Positions 15,465-24,852 are shown, numbered from the stretch's first letter. The stretch is DNA of 64,000 bases from Bacillota bacterium (GCA_023412005.1 JAEYOE010000002.1:1-64000); one strand, 5' to 3'. Translations and numbers: made by a program. The notes: generated by a model from the sequence alone, not told the origin.

Positions 15465-16223
15465 TCAATTATCGTTAATCTCGGCGGCTTTTTCTATACC
15501 GCTGCAAAGATAGCGTGCCGTTTTCAAGGGGCGCTGCAGCACATGCTCCAAATACGCAATCAGCGCCGCGCTTAGGCGTTTTTGCACATCATCGCCGATA
15601 CGAAGGCTCCCAATATCCTTTGCCTGTGTACGCGCCAGCAGACGCAGTGCGTTCAAAAACGCGTCGTCGATGTTATCGCCCTTGATGCCGCGCGCGCAAA
15701 CCGGGCAAAGGGCCCCGCCCTGCTCCGCAGAGAATTTCACAAGAGGCGGTTCACTGCCGCAGGCCGCACACATACCGAAGCTCGGATACACACCCTCAAT
15801 ATGCAGCAGTCGCTGCAAAAACCAGCACAGCACGGTGCGCGGCGGGGCTGCTCCCGTATCCAGCGCGAACAGCGCGTTCACCGTCAGTGTGAACAAGCCG
15901 GAGTGCACATCGTCTTCCTGCACCATCTTGTCCACCGCATCCGCAATGAAGCACGCGGCGGTAAACGCCTCGTAATCGTTCTGCAGCGCGAACGTGCGGC
16001 TGATCACGCAGCCCTTCACGCCATATCGCCCGTCTTTTTCGAAAAAAGTATAGTCGCCGCAACAAAAAAGAGACGCGGCAGAAAACAGCTTGCACGCGGG
16101 CTTTTTGCATCCGCGGATTCGTGCAGACATGCGCCCGTAATCCTTGGTTAGCAGCGTCACCATTTTATCGTTGTCGTTATAGTCAACCGTGCGTATCACC
16201 ACGGCCATTGTGCTGCGTTCCAT
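15465..16223 (-). CDS. recO: DNA repair protein RecO
   Basis: 252 residues, usual length. Residues ~5-80 form the N-terminal OB fold (VVIRTVDYNDNDKMVTLLTKDYGRM). The four-cysteine zinc finger is CAACG and CPVC near residues 150-175, as in Gram-positive RecO. RecO loads RecA on SSB-covered single strands together with RecR. GAGGAG lies nine bases before the ATG. It follows era in the same direction, the usual Firmicute order, but the two are separated here by 610 bases of repeats. Confidence 0.93.
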   Translation of the reverse strand: MERSTMAVVIRTVDYNDNDKMVTLLTKDYGRMSARIRGCKKPACKLFSAASLFCCGDYTFFEKDGRYGVKGCVISRTFALQNDYEAFTAACFIADAVDKMVQEDDVHSGLFTLTVNALFALDTGAAPPRTVLCWFLQRLLHIEGVYPSFGMCAACGSEPPLVKFSAEQGGALCPVCARGIKGDNIDDAFLNALRLLARTQAKDIGSLRIGDDVQKRLSAALIAYLEHVLQRPLKTARYLCSGIEKAAEINDN

Positions 16224-16833
16224 GTTTTATGTGCTCCTCACAGGCAATCCTCCGTCACGCTACGCGTGCCACCTCGTTTAATAAAAAAGGTTTGTCCTCG
16301 AACTCTTCTATTTCGAATTTGCAGGCAACGTCTCGACCGTACCTCGGGCGTTTAATAAACGCCCCTACAATTCAATTAACAATATTATTTCTGTCGTAGG
16401 GCACGACATCCCTGGCGTGCCTACCTCCCGCGTCAGGCAATCCTCCGTCACGCTACGCGTGCCACCTCCTTTAATAAAGGAGGCTTGCCGGACTAACAAC
16501 AGTAATGGCTCCTTTAAAAAGGAGCTGTCAGCGAAAGCTGACTGAGGATCGACCGATAATCGCTAACACGGGCGGGTCAAGACCCGCCCCTACGATTCAG
16601 AAGGATTGTTTCGAACTTTGTAGGGAACGGTCTCGACCGTTCCCCGGGCGTTTAATAAACGCCCCTACGATTCAATTAACGATACATTCTGACGTAGGGC
16701 ACGACATCCTTGGCGTGCCTATAGCGGAACGACATACCCCATTCGGGGCACAGGCGGGGGGCGTTCCCTACTTTTCATGTCTCAAGTATCACCGTTCCTC
16801 TAGCGTTTCATAAACGCCCCTACAAGTGTCTGC
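16224..16833. repeat. Cluster of interspersed repeats between recO and era
   Basis: No coding sequence. CAGGCAATCCTCCGTCACGC with ACGCGTGCCACCTC occurs at 16241-16284 and 16434-16477. GGGCGTTTAATAAACGCCCCTAC, a hairpin, plus flanks ending in GTAGGGCACGACATCC occurs at ~16336-16422 and ~16620-16721, with a partial copy near 16803. A GGGCGGGTC/GACCCGCCC hairpin (~16572) and a CTCCTTT/AAGGAG plus CAGC/GCTG double hairpin (16508-16547) are interleaved. All are strongly structured and look like nested insertions of small non-autonomous repeats. Confidence 0.75.
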
Positions 16834-17721
16834 CTATTCGTAGCCCAGCTCGCGCATCACGCGCATGCTGTCGCGCCAGCCTTCCTCCACCTTCACCCAA
16901 AGCTCTAAAAACACCTTGCTGTCAAACAGCATCTCAAGGTCCTTCCGCGCTTCGGTGCCGATGGCTTTTAGCATTTTGCCGCCGCGCCCGATGATAATGC
17001 CTTTGTGCGTCTCGCGCTCGCAGATAATGGTTGCCGATATATCCACGATGTCCTTGTCTTCGCGCTGCTTCACGCTGTTCACAAACACGCCGATGCCGTG
17101 CGGCACCTCTTCCTGCAGCAAACGCAGCGCCTTCTCGCGTATCATCTCCGCCGCGATAATGCGCTCGGGCTGATCTGTGTATTCGTCGTCCGGGTAATAT
17201 TTCGGCCCCGGTACAAGGTATTGCTTCAAGTGAGCCAGCAGCTCATCCACGCCATCTCCGTTTTTCGCCGATATCAAAAACGGCTCACCGTCAAGCCCCG
17301 CGTCTTTGAGCTTCTGTGCCTCCTCAAGGCTCTTCTGTTTGCCCGCCGCATCTGTTTTATTCACGGCCGCCGCAATGGGCAGCCCGCCCTTCAGCAGCCT
17401 TCCAAGCAGTTCTATGTCTTCTTGATCAACCCCGCGCTGTGCGTCAACCATGAAGAGAATCGCCTCCACATCGCGCGCCGAATCCAGCGCTGTTTTCACC
17501 ATGTATTCTCCCAGCTTGGTGCGCGGCGCGTGCACGCCGGGTGTATCGAGAAACACCATCTGATAATCCTTGCCTGTCACCACACCCGAAATACGGCTGC
17601 GCGTTGTTTGCGGCTTCTTGGATACGATAGCAACCTTCGCGCCCACGATGCGGTTCATAATTGTCGATTTTCCCACATTGGGCCGCCCGACGATAGCGAT
17701 AAATGCCGATTTATGTTCCAC
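16834..17721 (-). CDS. era: GTPase Era, ribosome assembly
   Basis: 295 residues from GTG at 17721, which follows GGAG by nine bases and gives the usual start VEHKSAFIAIVGRPN; the frame is open farther upstream but that part overlaps cdd. G1 GRPNVGKST, G2 region TTRSRI, G3 DTPG, G4 NKTD, then a C-terminal KH domain with GIIIGRGGKMLKAIG that binds 16S rRNA. Era matures the 30S subunit. Last gene of the run yqfC-yqfD-phoH-pgpH-ybeY-cdd-era, the standard Firmicute cluster. Confidence 0.96.
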   Translation of the reverse strand: MEHKSAFIAIVGRPNVGKSTIMNRIVGAKVAIVSKKPQTTRSRISGVVTGKDYQMVFLDTPGVHAPRTKLGEYMVKTALDSARDVEAILFMVDAQRGVDQEDIELLGRLLKGGLPIAAAVNKTDAAGKQKSLEEAQKLKDAGLDGEPFLISAKNGDGVDELLAHLKQYLVPGPKYYPDDEYTDQPERIIAAEMIREKALRLLQEEVPHGIGVFVNSVKQREDKDIVDISATIICERETHKGIIIGRGGKMLKAIGTEARKDLEMLFDSKVFLELWVKVEEGWRDSMRVMRELGYE

Positions 17722-17728
17722 TTTGTTT

Positions 17729-18121
17729 TTACTCCATCTCTTTGCCGGAAAATGCGTGCGGCAGCAGCTTGTCCAGCGTTGTCTTTTCATATTTCAAATC
17801 GTTGTTTGAGGCCAGCACCGTGAGACCCGGAGAAAACTCATACAGCGCCTGACGGCATACACCGCACGGATACGTCATCTCGTCTGAGTCCGACGTCACC
17901 GCGATGGCATCAAAATCTCGCTCGCGGTCTGTTACCGCCTTAAAAAGCGCCACACGCTCCGCACAGCACGTCACGCTGTAAGACGCATTCTCCACATTGG
18001 CCCCGGTGTATACGCTGCCGTTCTTGCCAAGCAGTGCCGCACCCACCCTAAACCGCGAATACGGGGCGTATGCGCCCTCCTTGGCGGCTTTGGCCTTGCC
18101 CAGCAGTTCAATATCCGTCAT
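17729..18121 (-). CDS. cdd: Cytidine deaminase
   Basis: 130 residues, typical of the homotetrameric enzyme. The zinc site is CAERVAL (Cys and the catalytic Glu) and PCGVC, with GAYAPYSRFRVGAAL at the start and ENASY in the substrate loop. It deaminates cytidine and deoxycytidine in pyrimidine salvage. It overlaps ybeY by four bases (ATGA) and ends seven bases before era. Confidence 0.96.
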   Translation of the reverse strand: MTDIELLGKAKAAKEGAYAPYSRFRVGAALLGKNGSVYTGANVENASYSVTCCAERVALFKAVTDRERDFDAIAVTSDSDEMTYPCGVCRQALYEFSPGLTVLASNNDLKYEKTTLDKLLPHAFSGKEME

Positions 18122-18543
18122 AACCTTTCCATCCCCGCAGCAGCCAATATATCGCGCTGACGGCTGCGCATCACATCTTCGTCATTCTCGTTCATATGAT
18201 CGTAGCCAAACAGGTGCAGCATCGCGTGCACTGTTAAAAACGCAATTTCACGCTCCACCGAGTGGCCGTATTCCTGCGCCTGCCTGACGGCGCACGGGAC
18301 AGAGATTGCGATATCCCCCAGGAACCCCGGCTCGTCAGACGGAAACGACAGCACATCCGTCGGGTTATCAACCTGCCGAAATTCTTTGTTCAGCGCATGG
18401 ATATCTTCGTCGTTCGTAAAAAGCAGCGATACGCCGCCCGATTTCTTCTCGCACTTGGCTGCTGTGCGGGCTGCTTTTAACGCGGCGTGCTTGATGGCCC
18501 TGTCTTTTTTGGTTCCTTGCCAAATGAGGTCTATTTTCAGCAT
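18118..18543 (-). CDS. ybeY: Endoribonuclease YbeY (rRNA maturation)
   Basis: 141 residues. The metal site HAMLHLFGYDH follows the H-x3-H-x5-H pattern. It acts in 16S rRNA 3' end processing and ribosome quality control. VDNPTDVLSFP precedes the site, as in all family members. Separated by three bases from pgpH upstream. Confidence 0.95.
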   Translation of the reverse strand: MLKIDLIWQGTKKDRAIKHAALKAARTAAKCEKKSGGVSLLFTNDEDIHALNKEFRQVDNPTDVLSFPSDEPGFLGDIAISVPCAVRQAQEYGHSVEREIAFLTVHAMLHLFGYDHMNENDEDVMRSRQRDILAAAGMERL

Positions 18544-18546
18544 TGT

Positions 18547-20709
18547 TTACTCCTGATCCGGATATTTCACGCGCTCATGCAGCGCGCCTTCGTACATATG
18601 CAAAAACGCTTTGGCGATTGAGTTAAGGTCCCGCCGGTTCAGCGGACACTCGTCCAGCTGTCCATCGTTATACTTTGATCGAATCAGCTTGTCGATCATG
18701 TCCTTCACCTGCTCCCTATCGGGATCATCGAGTGTGCGCACAGCGGCTTCCACAATATCCGCGAGCATCACGATCGCGCTTTCCTTGGTAGACGGCTTAC
18801 TGCCCGGGTATTTGAACATTGCGTCGTCTATCGGCTTGCCGCACTGTTCGGCCTTATGGCGGAAGTACGGTACCAGGCTGTCTCCGTGGTGCTGCGCTAT
18901 AATCTTCTGCACATCACGCGGCAGTTTGTATCGATGGGCAAGCTCCAGCCCGTAAGGCACATGGTTCACAATAATCTTGGCGCTTTCGGCCGGGTCCATT
19001 ATGTCGTGCGGGTTCTCGCCCTTCTGGTTTTCTTTGAAATAGCGCGGATTTTTCAGCTTGCCCACATCGTGAAAATAAGCGCCCACGCGGCACAGCAGAG
19101 CGTTCGCGCCCACCGCGTCGGCCCCGGCTTCCGCGAGATTCGCCGTTAAAATGCTATGGTGATACGTACCCGGCGCTTCAATCGTCAGCCGTTTTAACAA
19201 TGGATGATTCGGATTGGACAGCTCCAAGAGCTTTGCCGGAGTGGATATCCGAAAAGCCGCTTCCCATATCGGCAGTGTTCCCACGCCAAGCACGCCGGCC
19301 AGCAGCCCGCTGCCCACCGCAAACGCGCAGTCGATCATCAGCTTGTCCCAAACGATATTGACCGATCCGATGATGCTAAGCAACGCCGTCACCAGCATAC
19401 TCGCCGCACCGCCTGCGAGCCCCGCGAATATCAGCGAGGATCGGTGCCCCGGCCGATACAGCACAAGCACGCTCACCGAGCCGCCCACAATCGTCATCAT
19501 CATGCTGCCGAGCATCGTCACGCTCATCACGCCCGACTGCCATGATGTGATCATACCCAGCACAAACGCGAAAAAGACGTTAAGCGCGAGCGCACTTCTT
19601 TGCGAAACGAGCACGCAAGCAAGCATCGTGCCGAAAAACGCAGGGATTATGCGCGTATCCAGCCTCGAAAAAGCCACACCAAAAAGCGCCACCACCACCA
19701 CCACGGCAGCAATGACAAACAGCTTTCGCGTATCTGTGAGCAGCTCAGTTTCAAACTGATACAGATACGCCGCATACACGGCGAACACAAGCGCCAGCAG
19801 CAAAAACAGCCCGGCGTACAGCGCGTAATTGACATCCTTGCCGCCGACCAGCCCCAGCTCCTGCAGCACCGCAAGCTGCTCCTTGGTGACCACCTCACCT
19901 GAATTGACGATGGTTTGATTCTGCTTGTAGATTACCGGCTGCACCTTGGCAGCTGCCTCTTCACGCGCCAGCTCTGTCGCCTCATTATCCACGAGCATAT
20001 TGGCCTTGAAGCTTTTATCAACCGGGAAATAGGCGATGTACCCGCTCATCTCGGGATACAACGCTTTGATCGCGGATTGCACATCCATCTTCTCACTGCG
20101 CACGTTCTCCTCACGAACGCCGTTTTCCAGCGATGCATTCACGATGCCGCCCACAACATCAGCCATTTCCTGTACAGACTGCGTATCCATCGCAGCCAGT
20201 GTCACAATCGCATCATCTGTCATGGCGTAATCAGACAGCAGCGCTCTCACATCCTCTTTGTGCTGATCGGCAAGAAACGCTGCCCAATCCACCGCCGCCG
20301 GGTCGAATAGTCCGAGGAAATAATCACGCGAATAGCTGTAGCCCGATTCCTTCACCTGCGCTGTGATATACGCGTCGCGTAATCCTTCAACAGCCGTCTT
20401 CGCGTGGGCGAAATAATCTTCTATGCTTTGATGAACCTGCGTTGTGACGCCCGTATCCATCGTGTACATCAGCGGGACTTCCGCACGCGCCTTGACAATC
20501 GCGGCGTCGGTCGAAATATGATCCGTCACCTCGCGGCTCGCTGTAATCGTAGCGGGTGCCACATCTCCGGCGGCGATATCATACTGAACGGGTGTCATGG
20601 AGAGCGCAATCAACACGAACACAATGACCAGCGTGACAAACCCAATCAATGCGGACGCGAGCAGCTGCCTTTTGGGCACAAGCCTTCTTTTCAGCGGATT
20701 GGCTGCCAT
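18547..20709 (-). CDS. pgpH: PgpH-type HD-domain membrane phosphodiesterase
   Basis: 720 residues from ATG 20709, set by GGAGG seven to eight bases upstream (inside the end of phoH). One membrane helix near residues 18-45, an extracytoplasmic region to ~270, about seven membrane segments (~285-480), then a cytosolic HD domain with HHSILTANLAE, HDVGKLKNPRYF and HHGD. This family hydrolyses cyclic di-AMP in Listeria and Bacillus relatives. The order phoH-pgpH-ybeY is conserved. Regulation not visible. Confidence 0.93.
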   Translation of the reverse strand: MAANPLKRRLVPKRQLLASALIGFVTLVIVFVLIALSMTPVQYDIAAGDVAPATITASREVTDHISTDAAIVKARAEVPLMYTMDTGVTTQVHQSIEDYFAHAKTAVEGLRDAYITAQVKESGYSYSRDYFLGLFDPAAVDWAAFLADQHKEDVRALLSDYAMTDDAIVTLAAMDTQSVQEMADVVGGIVNASLENGVREENVRSEKMDVQSAIKALYPEMSGYIAYFPVDKSFKANMLVDNEATELAREEAAAKVQPVIYKQNQTIVNSGEVVTKEQLAVLQELGLVGGKDVNYALYAGLFLLLALVFAVYAAYLYQFETELLTDTRKLFVIAAVVVVVALFGVAFSRLDTRIIPAFFGTMLACVLVSQRSALALNVFFAFVLGMITSWQSGVMSVTMLGSMMMTIVGGSVSVLVLYRPGHRSSLIFAGLAGGAASMLVTALLSIIGSVNIVWDKLMIDCAFAVGSGLLAGVLGVGTLPIWEAAFRISTPAKLLELSNPNHPLLKRLTIEAPGTYHHSILTANLAEAGADAVGANALLCRVGAYFHDVGKLKNPRYFKENQKGENPHDIMDPAESAKIIVNHVPYGLELAHRYKLPRDVQKIIAQHHGDSLVPYFRHKAEQCGKPIDDAMFKYPGSKPSTKESAIVMLADIVEAAVRTLDDPDREQVKDMIDKLIRSKYNDGQLDECPLNRRDLNSIAKAFLHMYEGALHERVKYPDQE

Positions 20710-20713
20710 GAAT

Positions 20714-21688
20714 CTACCTCCGAACGTTTTTTTCATACCTCTCATAGGCCCTTATGATGTTCTGCACAAGCGCGTGGCGTACCACATCCTTATGCGTCAA
20801 ATACTGCACGCTGATGTTCTCTATGCCCTCCAGAATGCTGACGCACTGCTTGAGCCCGCTCTTTTTCTCCTTGGGCAGATCGATCTGCGTAATATCACCC
20901 GTCACCACCATGCGTGCGTTTTCGCCGAGGCGCGTTAGAAACATCTTCATCTGCTCTTCGGTGCAGTTCTGTGCTTCATCCAGCACAATAAACGCGTCGG
21001 ACAGCGTGCGCCCGCGCATATAGGCAAGCGGAGCCACTTCTATCATACCGCGTTCCGAGAGCTTCGCAAACGTTTCGCCGCCGAGCAGCTCATACAGCGC
21101 ATCGTATAGCGGCCGCAGGTACGGATCTACCTTTGTCTGAAGATCCCCGGGCAGGAACCCTAAGCTCTCACCCGCTTCCACCGCAGGGCGCGTGAGTATA
21201 ATGCGCTCGACCTCTTTGTTCTTAAGCGCCACCACAGCCATCGCCATCGCAAGATACGTTTTGCCGGTGCCCGCAGGGCCAATGGCGAACACCACCGTGT
21301 TTTCACGCATGGCCTTCACATAGCGCTTCTGCCCGATCGTGCGGCTTTTCACCTGACGCCCCTTGCTCGTAATCGCAATCACGTCCGTCATGATCTCCTC
21401 GATTGCGTCGGCATTGCCTTCCCTTGCCAGCTCCACCGCATAGCGAATGCGCGACAAATCAATCTTCTCGTTCTTTTTGATCATGTTTAACAGCTTGTCC
21501 ACCACGGTCTTGGCAAGCTGTGCGTCTTCGCTGCGCCCGTATATCGCCACATGCGTGTTTCTTGATATGATGTTGGCGCCTGTCTCTTTTTCGATGGCCT
21601 TTAAGTTCTCATCAAATGCGCCGAACAGCGCGATCAACTGCTCGATATTATCAACCTCGATGCCGAGTTCTACATTGCAATTGTCCAA
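20714..21688 (-). CDS. phoH: PhoH-like ATPase, TTG start
   Basis: 324 residues. The start is taken as TTG at 21688, seven bases after GGAGG, giving an N-terminus that matches the family; an ATG 13 codons earlier would overlap yqfD and lacks a ribosome site. Walker A GPAGTGKTYLAM near residue 138, Walker B FIVLDEAQN near 235, then VVTGDITQIDLP. PhoH is a cytosolic ATPase linked to RNA metabolism; its exact role is unclear. It follows yqfD after one base. Confidence 0.93.
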   Translation of the reverse strand: MDNCNVELGIEVDNIEQLIALFGAFDENLKAIEKETGANIISRNTHVAIYGRSEDAQLAKTVVDKLLNMIKKNEKIDLSRIRYAVELAREGNADAIEEIMTDVIAITSKGRQVKSRTIGQKRYVKAMRENTVVFAIGPAGTGKTYLAMAMAVVALKNKEVERIILTRPAVEAGESLGFLPGDLQTKVDPYLRPLYDALYELLGGETFAKLSERGMIEVAPLAYMRGRTLSDAFIVLDEAQNCTEEQMKMFLTRLGENARMVVTGDITQIDLPKEKKSGLKQCVSILEGIENISVQYLTHKDVVRHALVQNIIRAYERYEKNVRR

Positions 21689-21689
21689 A

Positions 21690-22853
21690 TTATTCCTCCA
21701 GATAGACGACCTTCCCGATATTTTCATGTGTTTGAACGTAAACCGTTGCCGTCAGTATGCCGTCTTTTTCTTCAAACACCGTTTCATGCCCCACAACCTT
21801 AGCATCCTGCGGTATACTCTCCTCCGCCTTAAAAAACGCGCTTTCCTCCAGCGTGGCTTTCAGCACCGGCAACGATATTGGCAGCTGCTTGATGACCACT
21901 TCACTGTGCTTGAGTGTGACCACCTTCACGGGCAAAAACAACCCGACAACGTTGTAGGTGCCGAGTACGTCGGTATCGTACTCATCAAACAAGCACGGCG
22001 CATCCACGGCGGACGTATCCCGGCCGATCGAAATAACGCGCTGTGTTTGTGTTTTGCCGGTGGGCACCCTTGTTTGCTTCAGAGTTGCTGCACTCGCCTT
22101 GGCCTGATACCACACGCTGCCGATCACTTCTCCGCGCGCCGCAACCATCAACCTTGTGAGCCCTTCGTCCCATATCAGGCCCGATATCAGCACATCGCCC
22201 TCACGCACCGTCTGCCCCTTGGCCGCCGCCGCCCGTCCATTCAGCGCCGTCACACTTTCAATCAGCGCGTCCTTCATCGCTACAATGCTGCACGGGCGTG
22301 AATCGTCCACCACCTCAGGCGGGAGAATGGCCGGTACCACTTCAACCTGCGCAGTCACACCCTTTAGCTTGATGTTCACCCAGGCGAACTCATCATGGTT
22401 CACCATGAGCCGCGTTTCAATCTGCTTCAAGTCAACGCCGCCCTTAAACGCTCCGATAAAAACACCGAGCGGCTGCAGTTCCTTTTCCAGCTTGAGCGCT
22501 TCACGTTTTTCTATACCCGTTATGCGCACATCCCATACAAAAAGCGATGTGATGAAAACCACGGCGCTTAAAGCCGCAAGCCCGATCAACAGTGCTTTTC
22601 GCGCAGAAAGCCGTTTCAAACCATAAGGCGCGCCTGCTTTTCTTTCTATGACAACACTGTATTTCTCCGGCACAGCCTTTTTAAGCTTTCGGTATCCGTG
22701 TGCGCTGAGCGCAGCACGCAGCACCGTATACGAGACGCGCTCCACATCGTAAACTGTCACGCCCGCCTGCGCTGCGATATTGAGTAATCTCTCCGGCGAG
22801 AGACCTTCCACGCGTATCATAACATATCCGGCAATTAATTTCCATATTCTCAA
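21690..22853 (-). CDS. yqfD: Sporulation protein YqfD
   Basis: 387 residues from a TTG start with GAGGTGG upstream. A membrane segment near residues 90-108 (ALLIGLAALSAVVFITSLFVW) and a large extracytoplasmic part with WVNIKLKGVTAQVEV and REGDVLISGLI. The family is related to SpoIV-type anchoring proteins and is expressed in the mother cell in Bacillus. Pairing with yqfC is the normal order. It supports an endospore-forming lineage. Confidence 0.92.
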   Translation of the reverse strand: MRIWKLIAGYVMIRVEGLSPERLLNIAAQAGVTVYDVERVSYTVLRAALSAHGYRKLKKAVPEKYSVVIERKAGAPYGLKRLSARKALLIGLAALSAVVFITSLFVWDVRITGIEKREALKLEKELQPLGVFIGAFKGGVDLKQIETRLMVNHDEFAWVNIKLKGVTAQVEVVPAILPPEVVDDSRPCSIVAMKDALIESVTALNGRAAAAKGQTVREGDVLISGLIWDEGLTRLMVAARGEVIGSVWYQAKASAATLKQTRVPTGKTQTQRVISIGRDTSAVDAPCLFDEYDTDVLGTYNVVGLFLPVKVVTLKHSEVVIKQLPISLPVLKATLEESAFFKAEESIPQDAKVVGHETVFEEKDGILTATVYVQTHENIGKVVYLEE

Positions 22854-22869
22854 GGCGTGATGCCACCTC

Positions 22870-23148
22870 TTATCTCAAAATTTCGTACTGGATAGAGCGG
22901 ATATCACCGCTGATGGCGGCGTTGTCTCGTCCGAAGCGTTCCAGATGCAACCCGCTGCCGCTGATGATGATGACAAAGGCACCGCCGTTGATGGCGGCGC
23001 ATTTTTGTGTGTATTCTGAAATGCCCTTGTGGTTTTCGATATACACGTTGGTGTTGTCGATTACCGTAAGGCGCAGGCAGCCCACCGCCTCGGGCGCAAG
23101 CTCAAACTTTTGTACAATGCTTTTTTTGATGTCGCTCAATCGGCTCAA
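22870..23148 (-). CDS. yqfC: Sporulation protein YqfC (YabP-like)
   Basis: 92 residues from TTG 23148, which lies nine bases after GGAG and gives the usual family length. NVYIENHKGISEYT and GDIRSIQYE are typical. An ATG at 23238 opens the same frame but sits in the loop of a terminator hairpin, so it is rejected as the start. The family belongs to the mother-cell sporulation set. A sigma-E-like promoter might lie at about 23175-23210, but the match is weak. Confidence 0.85.
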   Translation of the reverse strand: MSRLSDIKKSIVQKFELAPEAVGCLRLTVIDNTNVYIENHKGISEYTQKCAAINGGAFVIIISGSGLHLERFGRDNAAISGDIRSIQYEILR

Positions 23149-23213
23149 AATCGTTTTCTCCGGCAATACGTTTTTGGTTGCATTCAAAACCCCGATTATT
23201 AATATGCGCACGG

Positions 23214-23248
23214 CAATAAAAAAAGAAGGAAGCCTCATAGTCTTCCTT
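23214..23248 (-). terminator. Terminator upstream of yqfC
   Basis: Minus strand GAAGGAAG-9 bases-CTTCCTTC then seven T. It stops transcripts from the right, so yqfC must have its own promoter in the following 65 bases. Confidence 0.85.
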
Positions 23249-23301
23249 CCGAGCTGCCGATAAAATTGCGTTTAGTCATTGCTATGGAAAGTCACTGATT
23301 T

Positions 23302-23412
23302 GGTCATTCAGTCCACTGTGCAGTGAGGAGCGAAGGGACAGAAGAATCTGTTAACCGGCATCCGAAAGACAAACAGATTCTTCGTCCGGCAAAAGCCGTA
23401 CTCAGAATGACG
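23302..23412. repeat. Degenerate TGTCATT-type repeat
   Basis: Ends GGTCATTC and GAATGAC are inverted, and inside lies a 12-bp inverted repeat GAAGAATCTGTT/AACAGATTCTTC. It resembles the elements at 14795 and 40817 in end sequence and size (~110 bases), but the interior differs. Confidence 0.45.
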
Positions 23413-23490
23413 AGAATAGTCACTTTAATGCAAGCATGAATGGGGTTTATCGACACTCTGTAACAGCAGGACTGCTGTCTTTTAATCCTT

Positions 23491-23567
23491 AATTCTTAAT
23501 TCTTAATTCTTAATTCTTAATTCTTAATTCTTAATTCTTAATTCTTAATTCTTAATTCTTAATTCTT
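23491..23567. repeat. Heptamer tandem repeat (AATTCTT x 11)
   Basis: Eleven perfect copies of AATTCTT followed by one changed copy, ending in the stop codon of the NfeD-type protease gene. No palindromes or spacers, so not a CRISPR. Such slippage-prone arrays vary in copy number. Confidence 0.95.
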
Positions 23568-24852
23568 AATTTTTGTAATCCACCACCACGCGTCCCGGCG
23601 TATGGCTAACCACTTTAATATCGCTGCCCTTCACGATGTACGCACCATTTGAGACAACCTCCAGCCTTACCCCGCCGATGCGCGCAAAGCCCGCTGGCCG
23701 CAAATCCGTTTCGGCAACGCCTTCTTGCCCCACAAGGCTTTCGGCCGTCTCATGGCTTGTGAAGCCCTCCTCAGCTTGCATGCCGCCAAAAAGCACCACT
23801 TTTCTCAGCAGCCCGAACCGTTTGAACAGTTGATACAATATTGTCAGCAGCACCGCGCTGCCCGCCACACCCGTGGCGAATATGATGATGAACGACCCGA
23901 GATCCTTCGCGGCAAAAAGCAGCCCCGCCCCTATGCCCAAGATTCCGAGGATGCCGAACACACCAAACCCCGGCACGGCAATCTCGATGCCGACCATAAC
24001 AAGGCCAAACACGAACAGCGCTGCCGACCACCACTCGGCATATCCGGCCAAAAAGCCGCCGCCGAAATACAACCCGAAAAACAAGATGGACAAAGCACCG
24101 AACAGCCCAAAACCCGGCGTGAATATCTCAATGCCCATGCAAACGATGGCCGCAAGGAAAAGTATGCTCGCCACCGTTGTTGAGGTGAGAAACTGCGCAG
24201 CCTTTGCGGCAAAGCTCATCGGCTTCTCGCTCACCGCAGCATCCGTATACCCAAGCCGCTTCAAGGCCTCGTCGATGCCGGATGCGGTTCCGTGCGAAAG
24301 CCCAAGGCTTTCGGCCTCCTGTGCCCCCAGCGTCAGCAGCTCATCCGCCTTTGTGACGCCGTCAATCGCGATGCGCTTGTCTGCCATCGCCGCCACCAAC
24401 GTGGTGTCGCGTCCGCGCGCCTCCGCTGCCGATTTGAGTATGCCGACCCATGTAGCCAGCGTTTTCTCGTCATTCGGAATTGTCTCCGCCGCACCGATCA
24501 CAGCAGAAGGTGCCATGACAATGCGCTCGCACGACACTGCGATCAGCACGCCCGCCGAAAGCGCGTTGCCGCTGATGTAGCAATCTACCGGCACGGTCGA
24601 TTCCAGCAGCGTCTTTTTAATCGCGTCCGCCTCGATGATCTGTCCGCCGTATGTATCGATATTAAGCACCACCGCGCTGCTATCCTTTTCGGCTTCGTGA
24701 ACCACATCGGCAATATAAGCGCTCATCGCCGCGTTCACCTCTCCGCTGACTTCAGCCACAATCACGCTGCCGTCTGCCGCTTTTGCCGCGCCGCCACCGA
24801 ATAGGCTGAGCCCGAACAGCACCGCTGCCATGCCCGCAAAAAATCTTTTCAT
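23566..24852 (-). CDS. NfeD-family membrane-bound serine protease (ClpP class)
   Basis: 428 residues from ATG 24852, preceded by AAAGGAAC and followed by a signal peptide (MKRFFAGMAAVLFGLSLFGG). Residues ~25-220 form the ClpP-like domain with NIDTYGGQI and the serine region SGNALSAGVLIA. About four membrane helices (~230-350) follow, then a C-terminal OB-fold NfeD domain (GQEGVAETDLRPAGFARIGG). Family members cut stomatin-like proteins; no stomatin gene is adjacent. Its stop codon is built into the heptamer array. Confidence 0.88.
   Translation of the reverse strand: MKRFFAGMAAVLFGLSLFGGGAAKAADGSVIVAEVSGEVNAAMSAYIADVVHEAEKDSSAVVLNIDTYGGQIIEADAIKKTLLESTVPVDCYISGNALSAGVLIAVSCERIVMAPSAVIGAAETIPNDEKTLATWVGILKSAAEARGRDTTLVAAMADKRIAIDGVTKADELLTLGAQEAESLGLSHGTASGIDEALKRLGYTDAAVSEKPMSFAAKAAQFLTSTTVASILFLAAIVCMGIEIFTPGFGLFGALSILFFGLYFGGGFLAGYAEWWSAALFVFGLVMVGIEIAVPGFGVFGILGILGIGAGLLFAAKDLGSFIIIFATGVAGSAVLLTILYQLFKRFGLLRKVVLFGGMQAEEGFTSHETAESLVGQEGVAETDLRPAGFARIGGVRLEVVSNGAYIVKGSDIKVVSHTPGRVVVDYKN

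Noticed and set aside
17005..17823. 272-residue plus-strand frame opposite era and cdd
   Set aside because: Pure antisense shadow of two strong genes with arginine/histidine-rich composition typical of such frames.
23491..23567. CRISPR array
   Set aside because: Units are 7 bases with no spacers and no cas genes nearby; simple tandem repeat.
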